This document shows positions 33,931 to 42,946 of a stretch of 64,000 bases of DNA, piece by piece. The DNA is from Burkholderiales bacterium (GTDB taxonomy: Bacteria; Pseudomonadota; Gammaproteobacteria; Burkholderiales; SG8-41), in the NCBI GenBank assembly GCA_020854035.1, contig JADZGE010000087.1:1-64000 (forward strand). The letters run 5' to 3'. A program made the position numbers and the translations under genes. The notes beneath the pieces were generated by a model. It did not search any database, had not been told where the DNA came from, and was given only the letters and a program-made list of their open reading frames with translations. Each line of letters starts with the position of its first letter. Positions within the stretch are counted from its first letter, which is position 1.

Positions 33931-34383
33931 TCAGAAGTAACCCTCGATGAAATGTCCGACCCATTCGGGCATCTTCGCGTCGGCCGGGCCGTCGAAGGGC
34001 GGCATGTAGGGCTTGATGTCCAGAACCGGTGTGCCGTCGAGCGCGTCGAGTCCCCGAACCCGGAGCGTGTTGCCCTCGATGCCGAGGAGCTTCACGGCGG
34101 TGATGCCGATCGGGTTGGGGCGGAAGCGGGTGCGCTGTGCGAACACGCCCACGGCGGGGAGAGCGTCGCGGCCGCGCGGTTTGCGCAGGAGCTGCGTCCC
34201 CGGGTCGAAGGGGGGAACGCGATCGAGGAAGAACACGACGATGACGTGGGAGAACTCCGCAAGTCCCCGCAGCCCGCCGGAATGGACCGGGTCGATCTCG
34301 ACGCGGGACTCGACCTCCGCCCAGTTCCCGCGGGAAGTCTCGTTGACGGAACACCTGACGATGCCGATGGGACGAACTTCCAC
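33931..34383 (-). CDS. TrmO/TsaA-type tRNA methyltransferase
   Basis: The 150-residue protein of family UPF0066 has EVRPIGIVR at the N-terminus, HVIVVFFLDRVPPFDPG and FAQRTRFRPNPIGITAVKLL, which is the conserved RxxPNPIG block, then VLDIKPYMPPFD. TrmO methylates N6-threonylcarbamoyladenosine at position 37 of certain tRNAs using SAM. GTG 34383 gives a standard length; the track ORF adds 35 shadow codons. Some homologues act on other substrates. Confidence 0.82.
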   Translation of the reverse strand: MEVRPIGIVRCSVNETSRGNWAEVESRVEIDPVHSGGLRGLAEFSHVIVVFFLDRVPPFDPGTQLLRKPRGRDALPAVGVFAQRTRFRPNPIGITAVKLLGIEGNTLRVRGLDALDGTPVLDIKPYMPPFDGPADAKMPEWVGHFIEGYF

Positions 34384-34662
34384 GAGGTGCGCTCCCGCTG
34401 GTGGTGAAGCCCGGTCGAGCCGCCGTCCGTGCTGGCGCCATCCGTTGCAACGCGCGCGAACCGCGGCCGAAACCGCGAAAAGGGACACCGGCCCCGTGTT
34501 GCTGGATACCAGATGGCGGGCGGGGAAGCAATGGCGGCCGGCCGTGCGGGGCGGCCTCGGGACGGGGCAGCGCCGTCGTAATCGAATCGTTGACCGGCTT
34601 CACCGGGGCCGCCGCCGGGCGGAAGCGGCGGGATGTAGTGGACCGTACGCGAGGCAAAGCCT

Positions 34663-35661
34663 GTGAGCGAAGGGAACGCGGGAGAGGGCGGCGGCGCGCT
34701 CGTGACGAGCATCTCCTCGGACGGCCGCGACGATCCGCCGGCGGCGTTCGATCTCAAGGTCGCCGCCGGCGACGAGGGTGGCGCGGCGAGGATCTGGGTC
34801 GCCAACCACCTCTTCCAGCGCGATCCGGTCACCCGCGCGGCGCGCGCGCTTTCCCGGACGGAGCGCCTCGGCGCGGCGCTGATGGCGGTCAACCCGTTCA
34901 CGATGCACCCCGTGCAGGCGGCGATGGCGGCCGCGACCCTCGACGAGTTCCACCCCGGGCGGGTGACGCTGTGCCTCGGCTCCGGCGGCCCCGCCGATCT
35001 CGACACGCTCGCGATACCGTCCACCCGGCCGCTGAAGGCCATGCGCGAAGCGCTGGAGATCGTGCGCGCCCTGCTCGCCGGCGAGAAGGTCCGCTACGAG
35101 GGCGAATCCTTCAAGGTGCGCGAGCGTTCCCTTGCGACCGGGCGGCGTCCCGTGCCGGTCGTGCTCGCGGCGTCCCGGCCCCGCATGCTGGAACTCGCGG
35201 GGGAGCACGCGGACGGCGTGCTGATCAGCGGCGCGGCTTCCGTCGAATTCGTGCGCTGGTGCCTCGATCACATACGGCGCGGGTCGCGCGGGCGGCCGGT
35301 GCGCGTGAGCGGGCTGGTCTACGCCGCGACCGGCGCGGACGGCGGCATGGTGACGCGCCTGCGCCGGCTCCTCGCGATGCTGCTCCGCCAGCCGCACCAC
35401 CAGCACAACATGGACCTCGCCGGCACGCGCGTTGACCAGCAGCGACTGCGGGCCGCCGTCGCGGGCGGGGACTGGGCGGCGGTGGAAGCGGCGATCACCG
35501 ACGATGTCCTCCACCGGCACGCCGTCGTGGGCGGCCCGCCCGAAGTGCGCGCGCGCCTCGCCGAGTACCACGCGGCGGGGCTCGACGAGGCGGTGTTCGC
35601 GGCGACGCGCGACGCCGCGCAGATCAAGGAGCTGCTGGCGGCCGTGCATCCGGCGCGCTGA
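34663..35661 (+). CDS. LLM-class flavin-dependent oxidoreductase
   Basis: This 332-residue TIM-barrel protein of the bacterial luciferase/F420-dependent family contains AARIWVANHLFQRDPVTR, LAALMAVNPFTMHPVQAA-like helices with RVTLCLGSGGPADLDTL, VPVVLAASRPRMLELAGEHADGV and a C-terminal LAEYHAAGLDEAVF. It oxidises or reduces a substrate with reduced FMN or F420; the substrate is unknown. GTG start without a strong ribosome-binding site. It is divergent from the tRNA methyltransferase and convergent with the amidohydrolase at 35711. Confidence 0.8.
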   Translation: MSEGNAGEGGGALVTSISSDGRDDPPAAFDLKVAAGDEGGAARIWVANHLFQRDPVTRAARALSRTERLGAALMAVNPFTMHPVQAAMAAATLDEFHPGRVTLCLGSGGPADLDTLAIPSTRPLKAMREALEIVRALLAGEKVRYEGESFKVRERSLATGRRPVPVVLAASRPRMLELAGEHADGVLISGAASVEFVRWCLDHIRRGSRGRPVRVSGLVYAATGADGGMVTRLRRLLAMLLRQPHHQHNMDLAGTRVDQQRLRAAVAGGDWAAVEAAITDDVLHRHAVVGGPPEVRARLAEYHAAGLDEAVFAATRDAAQIKELLAAVHPAR

Positions 35662-35710
35662 CCGTGCCGGCGCGCGGATCCGCGGCCGGCCGTTTCCGGG
35701 CCGACGCCCG

Positions 35711-36679
35711 CTACAGCCGCAGCAGGCGCTCCGCGGTTCCGTGCGCGATCTTCTCGCGGTCGTTCTCGCTGATCGGCGCCGAGCCGAGGAAGGCGGTGCC
35801 GACCTTGTTCGACTCGTAGGGCCAGTCGACCGAGAACATGATGTTGTCGGCGCCGAGCGTGTGGATGCTGCAAAGGAGCGCCGGTACCGAGAACGCCCCG
35901 GCCGTCGTGATGGCGAGGTTCTCCCGCATGTACTCGAGCGGGTGCCGCTTGAGTCCGCGTCGCGCCGCGACGTAGCCGGTGTGATCGCCCAGCCGGTGCA
36001 TGCCGAAGGGCAGCCCCTCGCCCATGTGCCCGAGGATGATGCGCAGCCCGGGAAACCGGTCGAATGCCCCCGAGAACAGTATCCGCAGGAAATGGATGCT
36101 GGCGTCGATCGCGAAGCCCCAGGGGGCGAACGCGAGCTCCCGGTAGCCTTCCAGGTACGCGGTGGTGAACCCGGGAACCGGCGCCGCCGGGTGGACGTAG
36201 ATCGGCAGGCCGTGCGACTCCGCGCACTCGAAAAGCCCCCAGTACTTCGGGTCGTCGAGGAACACGCCCCGGGCGTGGCCGTTTACCATGGCCCCCCGGA
36301 AGCCGAGGCGCGTTATCGCGCGGTCGAGTTCCTTTACCGCGGCTTCCGGGTCCGGCGTCGGCAACGCGGCGAAGCCGGCGAATCGCGTCGGGTGCGCCTT
36401 CACCGCTTCGTGCATGAGGTCGTTCGCCTCGCGCGCGAGGGCGACGGCGGGGCCGGGATCCATGGTCTCGCACGCCGGCTGGCCGAGCGAGAGCACCTGC
36501 AGGTCGATCCCGGCGGCGTCCATCGCGGCGATCCGCCGCTCGCCGATGTCGTTCAGTTCCGCTTCGATGTCGTGGCCGACGTGCGGGCTCCGGTCCCTGA
36601 AGACGGGCTTCGCCACGTGTTTCGTCAGCTCGATCTGCATCGGCGAGGCGAAGTGTTCCTCCAGCGTGATGATGCGCAT
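35711..36679 (-). CDS. Amidohydrolase_2 family TIM-barrel enzyme (resorcylate-decarboxylase-like)
   Basis: The 322-residue enzyme starts MRIITLEEHFASP, where TLEEHF is typical of gamma-resorcylate decarboxylases. Metal and active-site marks are YVHPAAPVPG, RIILGHMGEGLPF and MFSVDWPYES. This group of the amidohydrolase superfamily mostly performs non-oxidative decarboxylation of aromatic or other carboxylates. Substrate unknown. It is the last gene of the long minus-strand run and lies 12 bp after TctC (5), so the receptor and the decarboxylase are likely partners. Confidence 0.83.
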   Translation of the reverse strand: MRIITLEEHFASPMQIELTKHVAKPVFRDRSPHVGHDIEAELNDIGERRIAAMDAAGIDLQVLSLGQPACETMDPGPAVALAREANDLMHEAVKAHPTRFAGFAALPTPDPEAAVKELDRAITRLGFRGAMVNGHARGVFLDDPKYWGLFECAESHGLPIYVHPAAPVPGFTTAYLEGYRELAFAPWGFAIDASIHFLRILFSGAFDRFPGLRIILGHMGEGLPFGMHRLGDHTGYVAARRGLKRHPLEYMRENLAITTAGAFSVPALLCSIHTLGADNIMFSVDWPYESNKVGTAFLGSAPISENDREKIAHGTAERLLRL

Positions 36680-36691
36680 GGCGCCGCCCCC

Positions 36692-37681
36692 TCAGTCGAC
36701 CCTGATGTTCGCCTTGCGCGCGACCTGGAACCACTTCTCGGATTCCGCCTTGAAGAAGGCGTCGAACTCCTCGGCGGTGCTGCCGACGGCAACGCCGCCC
36801 ATCTCCAGCAACCTCGCGCCCGCATCCGGCGTCCTGAGGAATCGCGCCGCGTCTGCGCTCACGCGCCGGACGATCTCGCGCGGCACGCCGGCCGGCATCG
36901 ACAGCCCCTGCCACGAAGCCGCGTCGAAACCCTTCAAGCCGGACTCGTCCACGCTCGGCACTTCTGGCAGCGCCGGGAAGCGCTGCTTCGTCGACACCGC
37001 GATCACCCGGAGCTTGCCGCTCTTCACGTGGGGCATGACGCCCACCGCGAGATTGAAAGCGGTCTCCACGCGGCCGGCGAGCTGGTCGGCGAGCTGCGCG
37101 CCGCCCCCCTTGTAGGTGACGAGAACGATGTCGACTCCGCCCTGCTGTTTCAGCATCTCCATCGCGAGGTGATGGCTCGCCCCGCCGCCGCTCGAAGCGT
37201 AGTTCAGGGCGCCGGGCCTGCGCTTCGCGAGCGCGAGGAGATCCCTGACGTTTCGCACCGGCAGGGCGGGGTGGACGAGCAGCAGCATCGGCATCGAGAC
37301 GACCTGCGTGACGTGCGCGAAGTCCTTGAGCGAGTCGAATGGCACGTTCGACGAGAGGCGCGAAGCCGTCGCCTGCGCGGGCGCCACCATGCACATGGTA
37401 TAGCCGTCCGGCGGGGATTTCACGCAGAGGTTCGTGCCGATGGCGCCCGAGGCGCCGGGACGGTTGTCCGGCACCACCTGCACGCCCCAGGTCTCCGACA
37501 GGGCCCGGCCGAGCATGCGTCCGAGCACGTCGGTTGCGCCGCCCGGCGGGTAGGAGAGGATCAGGCGCACCGGCTTCGCGGGATACGCCGGTGCGAGCGT
37601 CGAGTGGGTTTGCGCCAGCGCGGGCGCGAGCTGCGCCACCGCGAACGCGGCGGCGGCGAGGAGGAGGAGCGGGTTTTTCAT
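36692..37681 (-). CDS. Bug/TctC-family periplasmic solute-binding protein (5)
   Basis: The 329-residue protein has a signal peptide ending LAPALAQTH. Marks are LILSYPPGGATDVLGRML, NRPGASGAIG and SPPDGYTMCMV; TYKGGGAQLADQLAGRV is in the second lobe. Its ATG overlaps the stop of the molybdenum hydroxylase gene as ATGA, an unusually tight link between a periplasmic receptor and a cytosolic oxidase. The huge ORF 36692-40162 in the track is an upstream shadow extension. Confidence 0.9.
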   Translation of the reverse strand: MKNPLLLLAAAAFAVAQLAPALAQTHSTLAPAYPAKPVRLILSYPPGGATDVLGRMLGRALSETWGVQVVPDNRPGASGAIGTNLCVKSPPDGYTMCMVAPAQATASRLSSNVPFDSLKDFAHVTQVVSMPMLLLVHPALPVRNVRDLLALAKRRPGALNYASSGGGASHHLAMEMLKQQGGVDIVLVTYKGGGAQLADQLAGRVETAFNLAVGVMPHVKSGKLRVIAVSTKQRFPALPEVPSVDESGLKGFDAASWQGLSMPAGVPREIVRRVSADAARFLRTPDAGARLLEMGGVAVGSTAEEFDAFFKAESEKWFQVARKANIRVD

Positions 37682-40464
37682 CGGGTATCCCCAGGCAAGG
37701 TAACGAACGACTCGAGCGGGTTCGGCGAGGAGTCTCGCGCGTTCAGCAGCTCCCACAGGCGCGTGGGCGTGAGCGGCGCCCTGCGCGGTCGCACGCCGGC
37801 GGCGTGCGCGACGGCATTGAGAATGGCCGGCGCGGTCGGAATGAGCGCGGGCTCGCCGATGCCCTTGGCGCCGAACGGGCCGAGCGGCTCTCCGGCCTCG
37901 ACGAGGAAGATCGTCACTTCGGGCATGTCGCCGAACGTGGGGATGAGATAGTCGTGGAGGTTGTCCGTCCTGCCCGGGACGTACTCCTCCATCAGCGCGA
38001 GGCCCATCCCCTGCGCGATGCCGCCGTGGATCTGCCCCTCGATCTGGGTCGGGTTGATGGCGCGCCCCACGTCGTGCGCGGCCCAGACGTGCCGCACCTT
38101 GACGCGCGCGAGCACGGTGTCCACTTCGACGAGCGCGAGCTGCGCTCCGAAGGCATAGGTGGCGTAGGGCGAACCCCGATGGTTCGCGTCGAGCTCGGTC
38201 GTCGGAGGGTTGTAGAACCCGGTGCCGGTCACCACCATGCCGGCCGCATCGGCTGGCAGCGCGCCGAGCGCGAGCCCGGTCGACGCGCCGCCCGCCCCGA
38301 CGGCGACGGTGCCCTTCCCGAACACGACCTGTGCGCCGGCCGATGCTCCCGCGTGCCGCCGGATCCGCGCCTTGAGGTCCTCCACCGCGAGCAGGACCGC
38401 GTTGCCCGAGATGAAGGTATGCCGCGAGGCCGAGCTTTTCCCCGCGTCGAGCGTCCTGTCGGTGTCCCCGGAGACGAGCTCGATCGCGCCGACCGGGACC
38501 CGCAGCGCATCCGCGCAGATCTGGAGGAGTACCGTGCTGACCCCCTGGCCGATGTCCACCGCGCCGCTGAAGAGCGTGATGCGCGCGCGCGCGTCGATGC
38601 CGACCTGGATCGACGAGGGATTCGGCTGGGACGTATTGCCGATTCCGTACCACATGCAGCCGATGCCGACTCCCCGGCGCGTGCGTCCGGGCGTCGCATT
38701 GAAAGCCGTAACGGCCGCGAGCTGCTCGTGCCACACCGGCTGCAGCCGCTCGAGACATGCTTTCATCCCGACGCTGTGCTCGAGCTTCTGCCCCGTGACC
38801 GTCCTGTCGCCCTCGTCGAGCGCGTTCAGCAGCCGGAACTCGAGCCGGTCCATGCCGATCGCCTCCGCGAGCTCGTCCACCAGCGCCTCGTGAACGATCG
38901 CGCACTGGGGCACGCCGAAGCCCCGGAACGCGCCACCGATCGCGTCGTTCGTGTGAACCGCGCGCGTCGTGGCGCGCAGCGCCCGGACGCGATACGGCCC
39001 CGCGGCGTGAATCGGCACGCGGCTCGCGACGATCGGGCCGCAGGACGCATAGGGGCCGGTATTGAAATCGGCGTGAAACTCGTAGCTCGCGAGCCTTCCG
39101 CTCTCGTCGCAGGTGAGCTTCGCCGCCATCACGGCCGGATGGCGTTTGGTCGTGACGCACATGCTCTCGCCGCGCGAATACGCGCACACCACCGGCCGGT
39201 CCGCGAGCCATGCGGCGACCGCGAGGACCGGCTGCAGCGACATGTCGATCTTGCCGCCGAAACCGCCGCCCACGGCGGACGGAACGATGCGAACGGCCGC
39301 GGGCTCGATGCCGAGCACCCACGCGATCTCGTCGCGGTTCATGTACGGTGTTTGCGTCGAAACGAACATCTCGATGCGATCGCCGATCCGCCGCGCCATG
39401 CCGGCTTCGAGCTCGATGTATGCGTGCTCGACGAACGGGGTTTCGAAGCGGCCGGTCACGCCGCGGCCGCCGGCCTGCGCGGTGACGTCCCCGGTGATCT
39501 GTCGCCCTTCGACGAGGACATTGCCGGCTCGCCCCGCGTGCAGTGTCATCGCCCGCGGATCGAGCGCCGCAGCAATGCCGCTCGCGGCGGGAAGCTCCTC
39601 CCAGGCGACCGGCAGCTCCGCCACCGCAAACCGCTCCACCGCGTCGCGCTCGCCCAGGAGCGCCGCGATGGCCTCGCCGCGGTAGCGAGCGTAGCCGTCG
39701 GCGAGCACGGGCTGATCGCGCAGCCTCGGAAAAACACTGAAAACGTTGTGAGGAACATCGCGCGCGGTGAGGATGCGAACCATCCCCGGGTGGCGGGCGA
39801 GAATGTCCCCGGTATCCCCGATCCGGAAGCGCGCGTGGACGAAAGGCGATCGCACGATCCGCAGGCAAAGCGCGTCGCGCGGCACCTCGTCCGCGCCGTA
39901 CTTCGCGCGTCCCGTGACGCGGGGCCAGCCGTCGACCCTCGGCAGGCGCGTGCCGACGGCGCCGGTGCTCCCGCCGCCGGCGGGCGGCGCGAGCGCGATG
40001 CGGTGCAGGCACGCCTGCACCGCTTCCACGATCTTGATGTAGCCGGTGCAGCGGCACAGCACGCCGCCCAGGGTGTCGTGGATCTCTTCGGGCGTCGGGG
40101 CGGTGCCGCGCGACGCGAGCTCCGCGGCCGCCATCAGCATTCCCGGGGTGCAGATGCCGCACTGGGTGGCGCCGGCCAGTACGAACGCTTCCTGAAGCCG
40201 GCGCAGGCGCTCGTCATGCTCGAGACCTTCGACGGTGAGCACGGCGCGTCCGCGCGCCTGGCCAAGGGAGGTGAGGCAACTGCAGACCTGCCTGCCGTCG
40301 AGCAGCACCGTGCACGCGCCGCAATCACCCGCGTCGCAACCGACCTTCGTACCGGTAAGACCGAGATCGGACCGCAGCACCTCGGACAGGCGCCGGGAAA
40401 GGGGCGCCCTCACGCGGCGCGTCTCGCCGTTCACGGTGAGCAGGCTTTCGATCTCGTCGTTCAC
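37678..40464 (-). CDS. Molybdenum hydroxylase: fused [2Fe-2S] and molybdopterin subunits
   Basis: The 928-residue protein joins two subunits of xanthine dehydrogenase/CO dehydrogenase type. Residues about 1-165 carry the ferredoxin motif CDAGDCGACTVLLDGRQVCSC and the second cluster motif CGICTPGMLM with CRCTGY. The rest is the molybdopterin domain with GGGFGGKIDMS, GAFRGFGVPQ, GAVDIGQGVSTVL and the catalytic Glu region FGAKGIGEPALIP. The FAD subunit is separate, directly upstream, and overlaps by GTGA. It probably hydroxylates an N-heterocycle or similar carbon. The start is GTG 40464. No dedicated maturation factor was noticed in the window. Confidence 0.9.
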   Translation of the reverse strand: MNDEIESLLTVNGETRRVRAPLSRRLSEVLRSDLGLTGTKVGCDAGDCGACTVLLDGRQVCSCLTSLGQARGRAVLTVEGLEHDERLRRLQEAFVLAGATQCGICTPGMLMAAAELASRGTAPTPEEIHDTLGGVLCRCTGYIKIVEAVQACLHRIALAPPAGGGSTGAVGTRLPRVDGWPRVTGRAKYGADEVPRDALCLRIVRSPFVHARFRIGDTGDILARHPGMVRILTARDVPHNVFSVFPRLRDQPVLADGYARYRGEAIAALLGERDAVERFAVAELPVAWEELPAASGIAAALDPRAMTLHAGRAGNVLVEGRQITGDVTAQAGGRGVTGRFETPFVEHAYIELEAGMARRIGDRIEMFVSTQTPYMNRDEIAWVLGIEPAAVRIVPSAVGGGFGGKIDMSLQPVLAVAAWLADRPVVCAYSRGESMCVTTKRHPAVMAAKLTCDESGRLASYEFHADFNTGPYASCGPIVASRVPIHAAGPYRVRALRATTRAVHTNDAIGGAFRGFGVPQCAIVHEALVDELAEAIGMDRLEFRLLNALDEGDRTVTGQKLEHSVGMKACLERLQPVWHEQLAAVTAFNATPGRTRRGVGIGCMWYGIGNTSQPNPSSIQVGIDARARITLFSGAVDIGQGVSTVLLQICADALRVPVGAIELVSGDTDRTLDAGKSSASRHTFISGNAVLLAVEDLKARIRRHAGASAGAQVVFGKGTVAVGAGGASTGLALGALPADAAGMVVTGTGFYNPPTTELDANHRGSPYATYAFGAQLALVEVDTVLARVKVRHVWAAHDVGRAINPTQIEGQIHGGIAQGMGLALMEEYVPGRTDNLHDYLIPTFGDMPEVTIFLVEAGEPLGPFGAKGIGEPALIPTAPAILNAVAHAAGVRPRRAPLTPTRLWELLNARDSSPNPLESFVTLPGDTR

Positions 40465-41309
40465 GAGGCGAGCTCGGTCGCGAGTTCGCGCACCGTTTCG
40501 TCGACCAGGGATTTCACGGCGTGGCGGCGGAACGGGGCGCTTCCCCGCACGTCGTCGATCGGCGCGAGGGCGGCAAGCTCGGAATCCGTCACGTGGAAGG
40601 CGTCGAGCCGGCGCGCGTCGGCACCCGCAAGGCGCCGTTCGGCGTCGGCAAGCCGCAGGGCGCGATCGGCGCACGCCCCGACCGCGATCCCGGCGCTTCG
40701 CACCCGCCGCGCGTCGTCGAGTTCAATCGCGACGGCGACCATGACGATCGATATCACGAGATAGCGCCTGCCGCCGAGCTTCCTGAACGTCGAGCCGTGA
40801 CGGCCACTGCGCTCGGGCACGATCACGCCACGCAGGATCTCGCCGGGCTCGAGCCCGCAGCGGCGGTTGCCAAGGATGAAATCGCCGAGCGGGACGCGAC
40901 GCTCGCCCGCCGCGCCCGCGAGCACCACGGTCGCCTCCAGCGCGAGCAGCGCCGCGACGCCATCGGCGGCCGGCGACGCGTTGCAGATGTTGCCGCCGAC
41001 CGTCCCGGCATTCTGGACCTGCCGGCCGCCGATCTCGCGCGCCGCCTGCGTCAACGCGCGCAATCGGGGCGGCAGCCCCGCCTCGATGAGCTGCGTCCAG
41101 GTCGTGAGCGCCGGAATGACCCAGCCCTCTTCCGCGCGCCGAATCGGTTCCCGGAGCGCCGCCACTCGCGAGATGTCGATCATGCCCGCGGCGCGAACGC
41201 CCTGGCCGAGCGCCGGGTAGAGATCGGTGCCGCCCGCGAGCAGCGGGAATCCGGTCTGCCGCCGCAGCCGGATCGCCTCCGCGAGGTCCGCCGCGACGAG
41301 GTAGCGCAT
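40461..41309 (-). CDS. Molybdenum hydroxylase FAD-binding subunit (CoxM-like)
   Basis: This 282-residue FAD subunit has the PCMH-type FAD motifs FPLLAGGTDLYPALGQG and GTVGGNICNASPAADG, then HGSTFRKLGGRRYLVISIVM and a CO-dehydrogenase-like C-terminal domain. It passes electrons from the fused Fe-S/Mo subunit to an acceptor. The ATG overlaps the TctC (6) stop as TGATG, and its own stop overlaps the next gene. Gene order receptor, FAD subunit, fused subunit, receptor is kept by overlaps throughout. Confidence 0.88.
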   Translation of the reverse strand: MRYLVAADLAEAIRLRRQTGFPLLAGGTDLYPALGQGVRAAGMIDISRVAALREPIRRAEEGWVIPALTTWTQLIEAGLPPRLRALTQAAREIGGRQVQNAGTVGGNICNASPAADGVAALLALEATVVLAGAAGERRVPLGDFILGNRRCGLEPGEILRGVIVPERSGRHGSTFRKLGGRRYLVISIVMVAVAIELDDARRVRSAGIAVGACADRALRLADAERRLAGADARRLDAFHVTDSELAALAPIDDVRGSAPFRRHAVKSLVDETVRELATELAS

Positions 41310-42280
41310 CAATCGGCCTTCGCGCCGGAGAGCCGCACGATCCTGCGCCATTTTTCCGTTTCGGCCGCGAGGTGCTTCGCGAGGTCCCGCGGCGAGCCGC
41401 CGCCGGGATCGGCGCCGAGCGCGACGAGCCTGTCGCGTACTTCGGGTTTGCGCAGCATGCGGTTCACTTCGGCGTTCACCAGCGCGATGACCGGTGCCGG
41501 GGCGCCGGCCGGCGCCACCAGCGCGAGCCACGAGCTCGCCTCGTATCCGGGCACATAGGTCGCGATCGTGGGTAGATCGGGCAACGTGGCCGAGCGCTGC
41601 GCGGTGGACACGGCCAGTGCCGTCACCTTGCCCGCCCTGACGTGCGGCACCATCGCCGGCAGCGTGTTGAACATCATCTCGACCTGGCCGGAGAGCAGCG
41701 CCAGCAGCGCGGGCCCCGATCCCTTGTACGGAATGTGCACGAGATTGATGTTCGTCATCGACGTGAAAAGCACGGTCGCGAGGTGCGCGCTGGTGCCGCT
41801 TCCGCCGGTGGCGTAATTGATCGTGCCCGGCTTCGCTCGCGCTCTCTCGATCAGCTCCGGCACCGTTTTCACCCCCACCGACGGATGGACCGTGAGGACG
41901 TTGCCCTGCCGCGTCACGAGCACGACCGGCGCGAAATCCTTCTCCGTGTCGTAGGGCATCTTCGAGTAGAGAAACTGGTTGATCGCCTGCGGGCCGGGCG
42001 AGCTCATCAGCATCGTGTAACCGTCGGGGGCGCTTTTCGCGACCAGCTCCGCCCCGAGGTTGCCGCCCGCGCCCCCGCGGTTGTCCACGATGAACGACTG
42101 CCTGAGCCCCTGCTGGAGCTGGTCCGCCATCAGGCGCGCAACGATGTCGGTGCTGCCGCCCGGCGGAAACGGCACGACGATCCGCACCGGCTTCACCGGG
42201 TATTCGGCGACGCCGGCGGCGGCATGCGCGCCGCCGCTCGCGAGCGCGGCCAGCAGCGCGGCGGTGGTGGTTCGCAGCAT
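41309..42280 (-). CDS. Bug/TctC-family periplasmic solute-binding protein (6)
   Basis: The 323-residue protein has a signal peptide ending GGAHAAAGV. Marks are IVVPFPPGGSTDIVARLMAD, NRGGAGGNLG and SAPDGYTMLM; PYKGSGPALLALLSGQV is in the second lobe. It is the first gene of the overlapped molybdenum-hydroxylase set and lies 25 bp downstream of the TPP decarboxylase beta gene. The ligand is plausibly the heterocyclic or carboxylated substrate of the hydroxylase. Confidence 0.9.
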   Translation of the reverse strand: MLRTTTAALLAALASGGAHAAAGVAEYPVKPVRIVVPFPPGGSTDIVARLMADQLQQGLRQSFIVDNRGGAGGNLGAELVAKSAPDGYTMLMSSPGPQAINQFLYSKMPYDTEKDFAPVVLVTRQGNVLTVHPSVGVKTVPELIERARAKPGTINYATGGSGTSAHLATVLFTSMTNINLVHIPYKGSGPALLALLSGQVEMMFNTLPAMVPHVRAGKVTALAVSTAQRSATLPDLPTIATYVPGYEASSWLALVAPAGAPAPVIALVNAEVNRMLRKPEVRDRLVALGADPGGGSPRDLAKHLAAETEKWRRIVRLSGAKAD

Positions 42281-42305
42281 CGGTATGTCTCCTCGGTCAT
42301 GGTTT

Positions 42306-42944
42306 TCAAGAGGTGCGGAAGGACTTCTCCTCCTCGGTCGGCAGAATTTCGCGGCGCTCGATGCGCTCGACGAACCGGATGAAGCGATACTTGTTTTCCT
42401 TGCCGTCGATCGTCGGCATCGGCACTTTCTCGGGCAGGTGGTCGTCGAGCTTCACCACCACGAGGCACATCCCGGGCGCGCGCAGCCAGGCGCCGACGGC
42501 CTGTTCGAAGCGTTCGACATCCGTTACCGTGACGACGTTCCCGATGCCCGCGCCGCGCGCCATCGGCTCGAAGTCCACCCCGAACGCCGTCGCGCTCCGC
42601 TGCACCCCGCCCGGGCTGAACGCGCGCGTGGTGGAGAAGTAGCATTCGTTGTCGAAGACGAGCACGAGCAGGTTCTTCGGCGCATATCGTCCGAGCGTGG
42701 TGAGCATCCCGAGACCGAGGAGCATGCTGCCGTCGCCGTCGAGCGCGACCACGCGCTCTTTCGGCAGCGAGAGGGCGAGGCCGAACGCGACGGGGCTCAC
42801 GCAGCCCATGCCCTGGCGCAACAGGTTGCCGTCGCTCGGTCTGAGGTGCTGCCATTCGTAGGTCGTATCCTGGAGGTTGCAGACGACCAGGGTCTCCTCC
42901 GGGATCATGGCGGCGAGCCGCTTCAGGCAATCGAATCGGCGCAT
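42306..42944 (-). CDS. TPP-dependent decarboxylase, beta subunit (sulfopyruvate/phosphonopyruvate type)
   Basis: The 212-residue protein is the pyrophosphate-binding half of a thiamine-diphosphate enzyme. VVALDGDGSMLLGLGMLTTL is the GDG start and VLVFDNECYFSTTRA supplies the Asn of the metal/TPP motif. The order alpha then beta, each about 165-210 residues, matches two-subunit sulfopyruvate decarboxylase (ComD/ComE) and phosphonopyruvate decarboxylase relatives. The ATG at 42944 is used; the 467-codon ORF is a shadow extension over the alpha gene. It lies 2 bp after the alpha subunit stop. Confidence 0.83.
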   Translation of the reverse strand: MRRFDCLKRLAAMIPEETLVVCNLQDTTYEWQHLRPSDGNLLRQGMGCVSPVAFGLALSLPKERVVALDGDGSMLLGLGMLTTLGRYAPKNLLVLVFDNECYFSTTRAFSPGGVQRSATAFGVDFEPMARGAGIGNVVTVTDVERFEQAVGAWLRAPGMCLVVVKLDDHLPEKVPMPTIDGKENKYRFIRFVERIERREILPTEEEKSFRTS

Positions 42945-42946
42945 GG

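Noticed and set aside
35432-37951. 839-codon plus-strand ORF
   Set aside because: Antisense shadow over the amidohydrolase and TctC (5), rich in Arg/His/Glu without motifs.
36692-40162. 1156-codon minus-strand ORF
   Set aside because: Only its end (36692-37681) is TctC; the rest is a shadow of the molybdenum hydroxylase frame with arginine-rich translation.
37339-40764. 1141-codon plus-strand ORF
   Set aside because: Antisense of the molybdenum hydroxylase genes; high GC leaves antisense frames open and no domain is visible.
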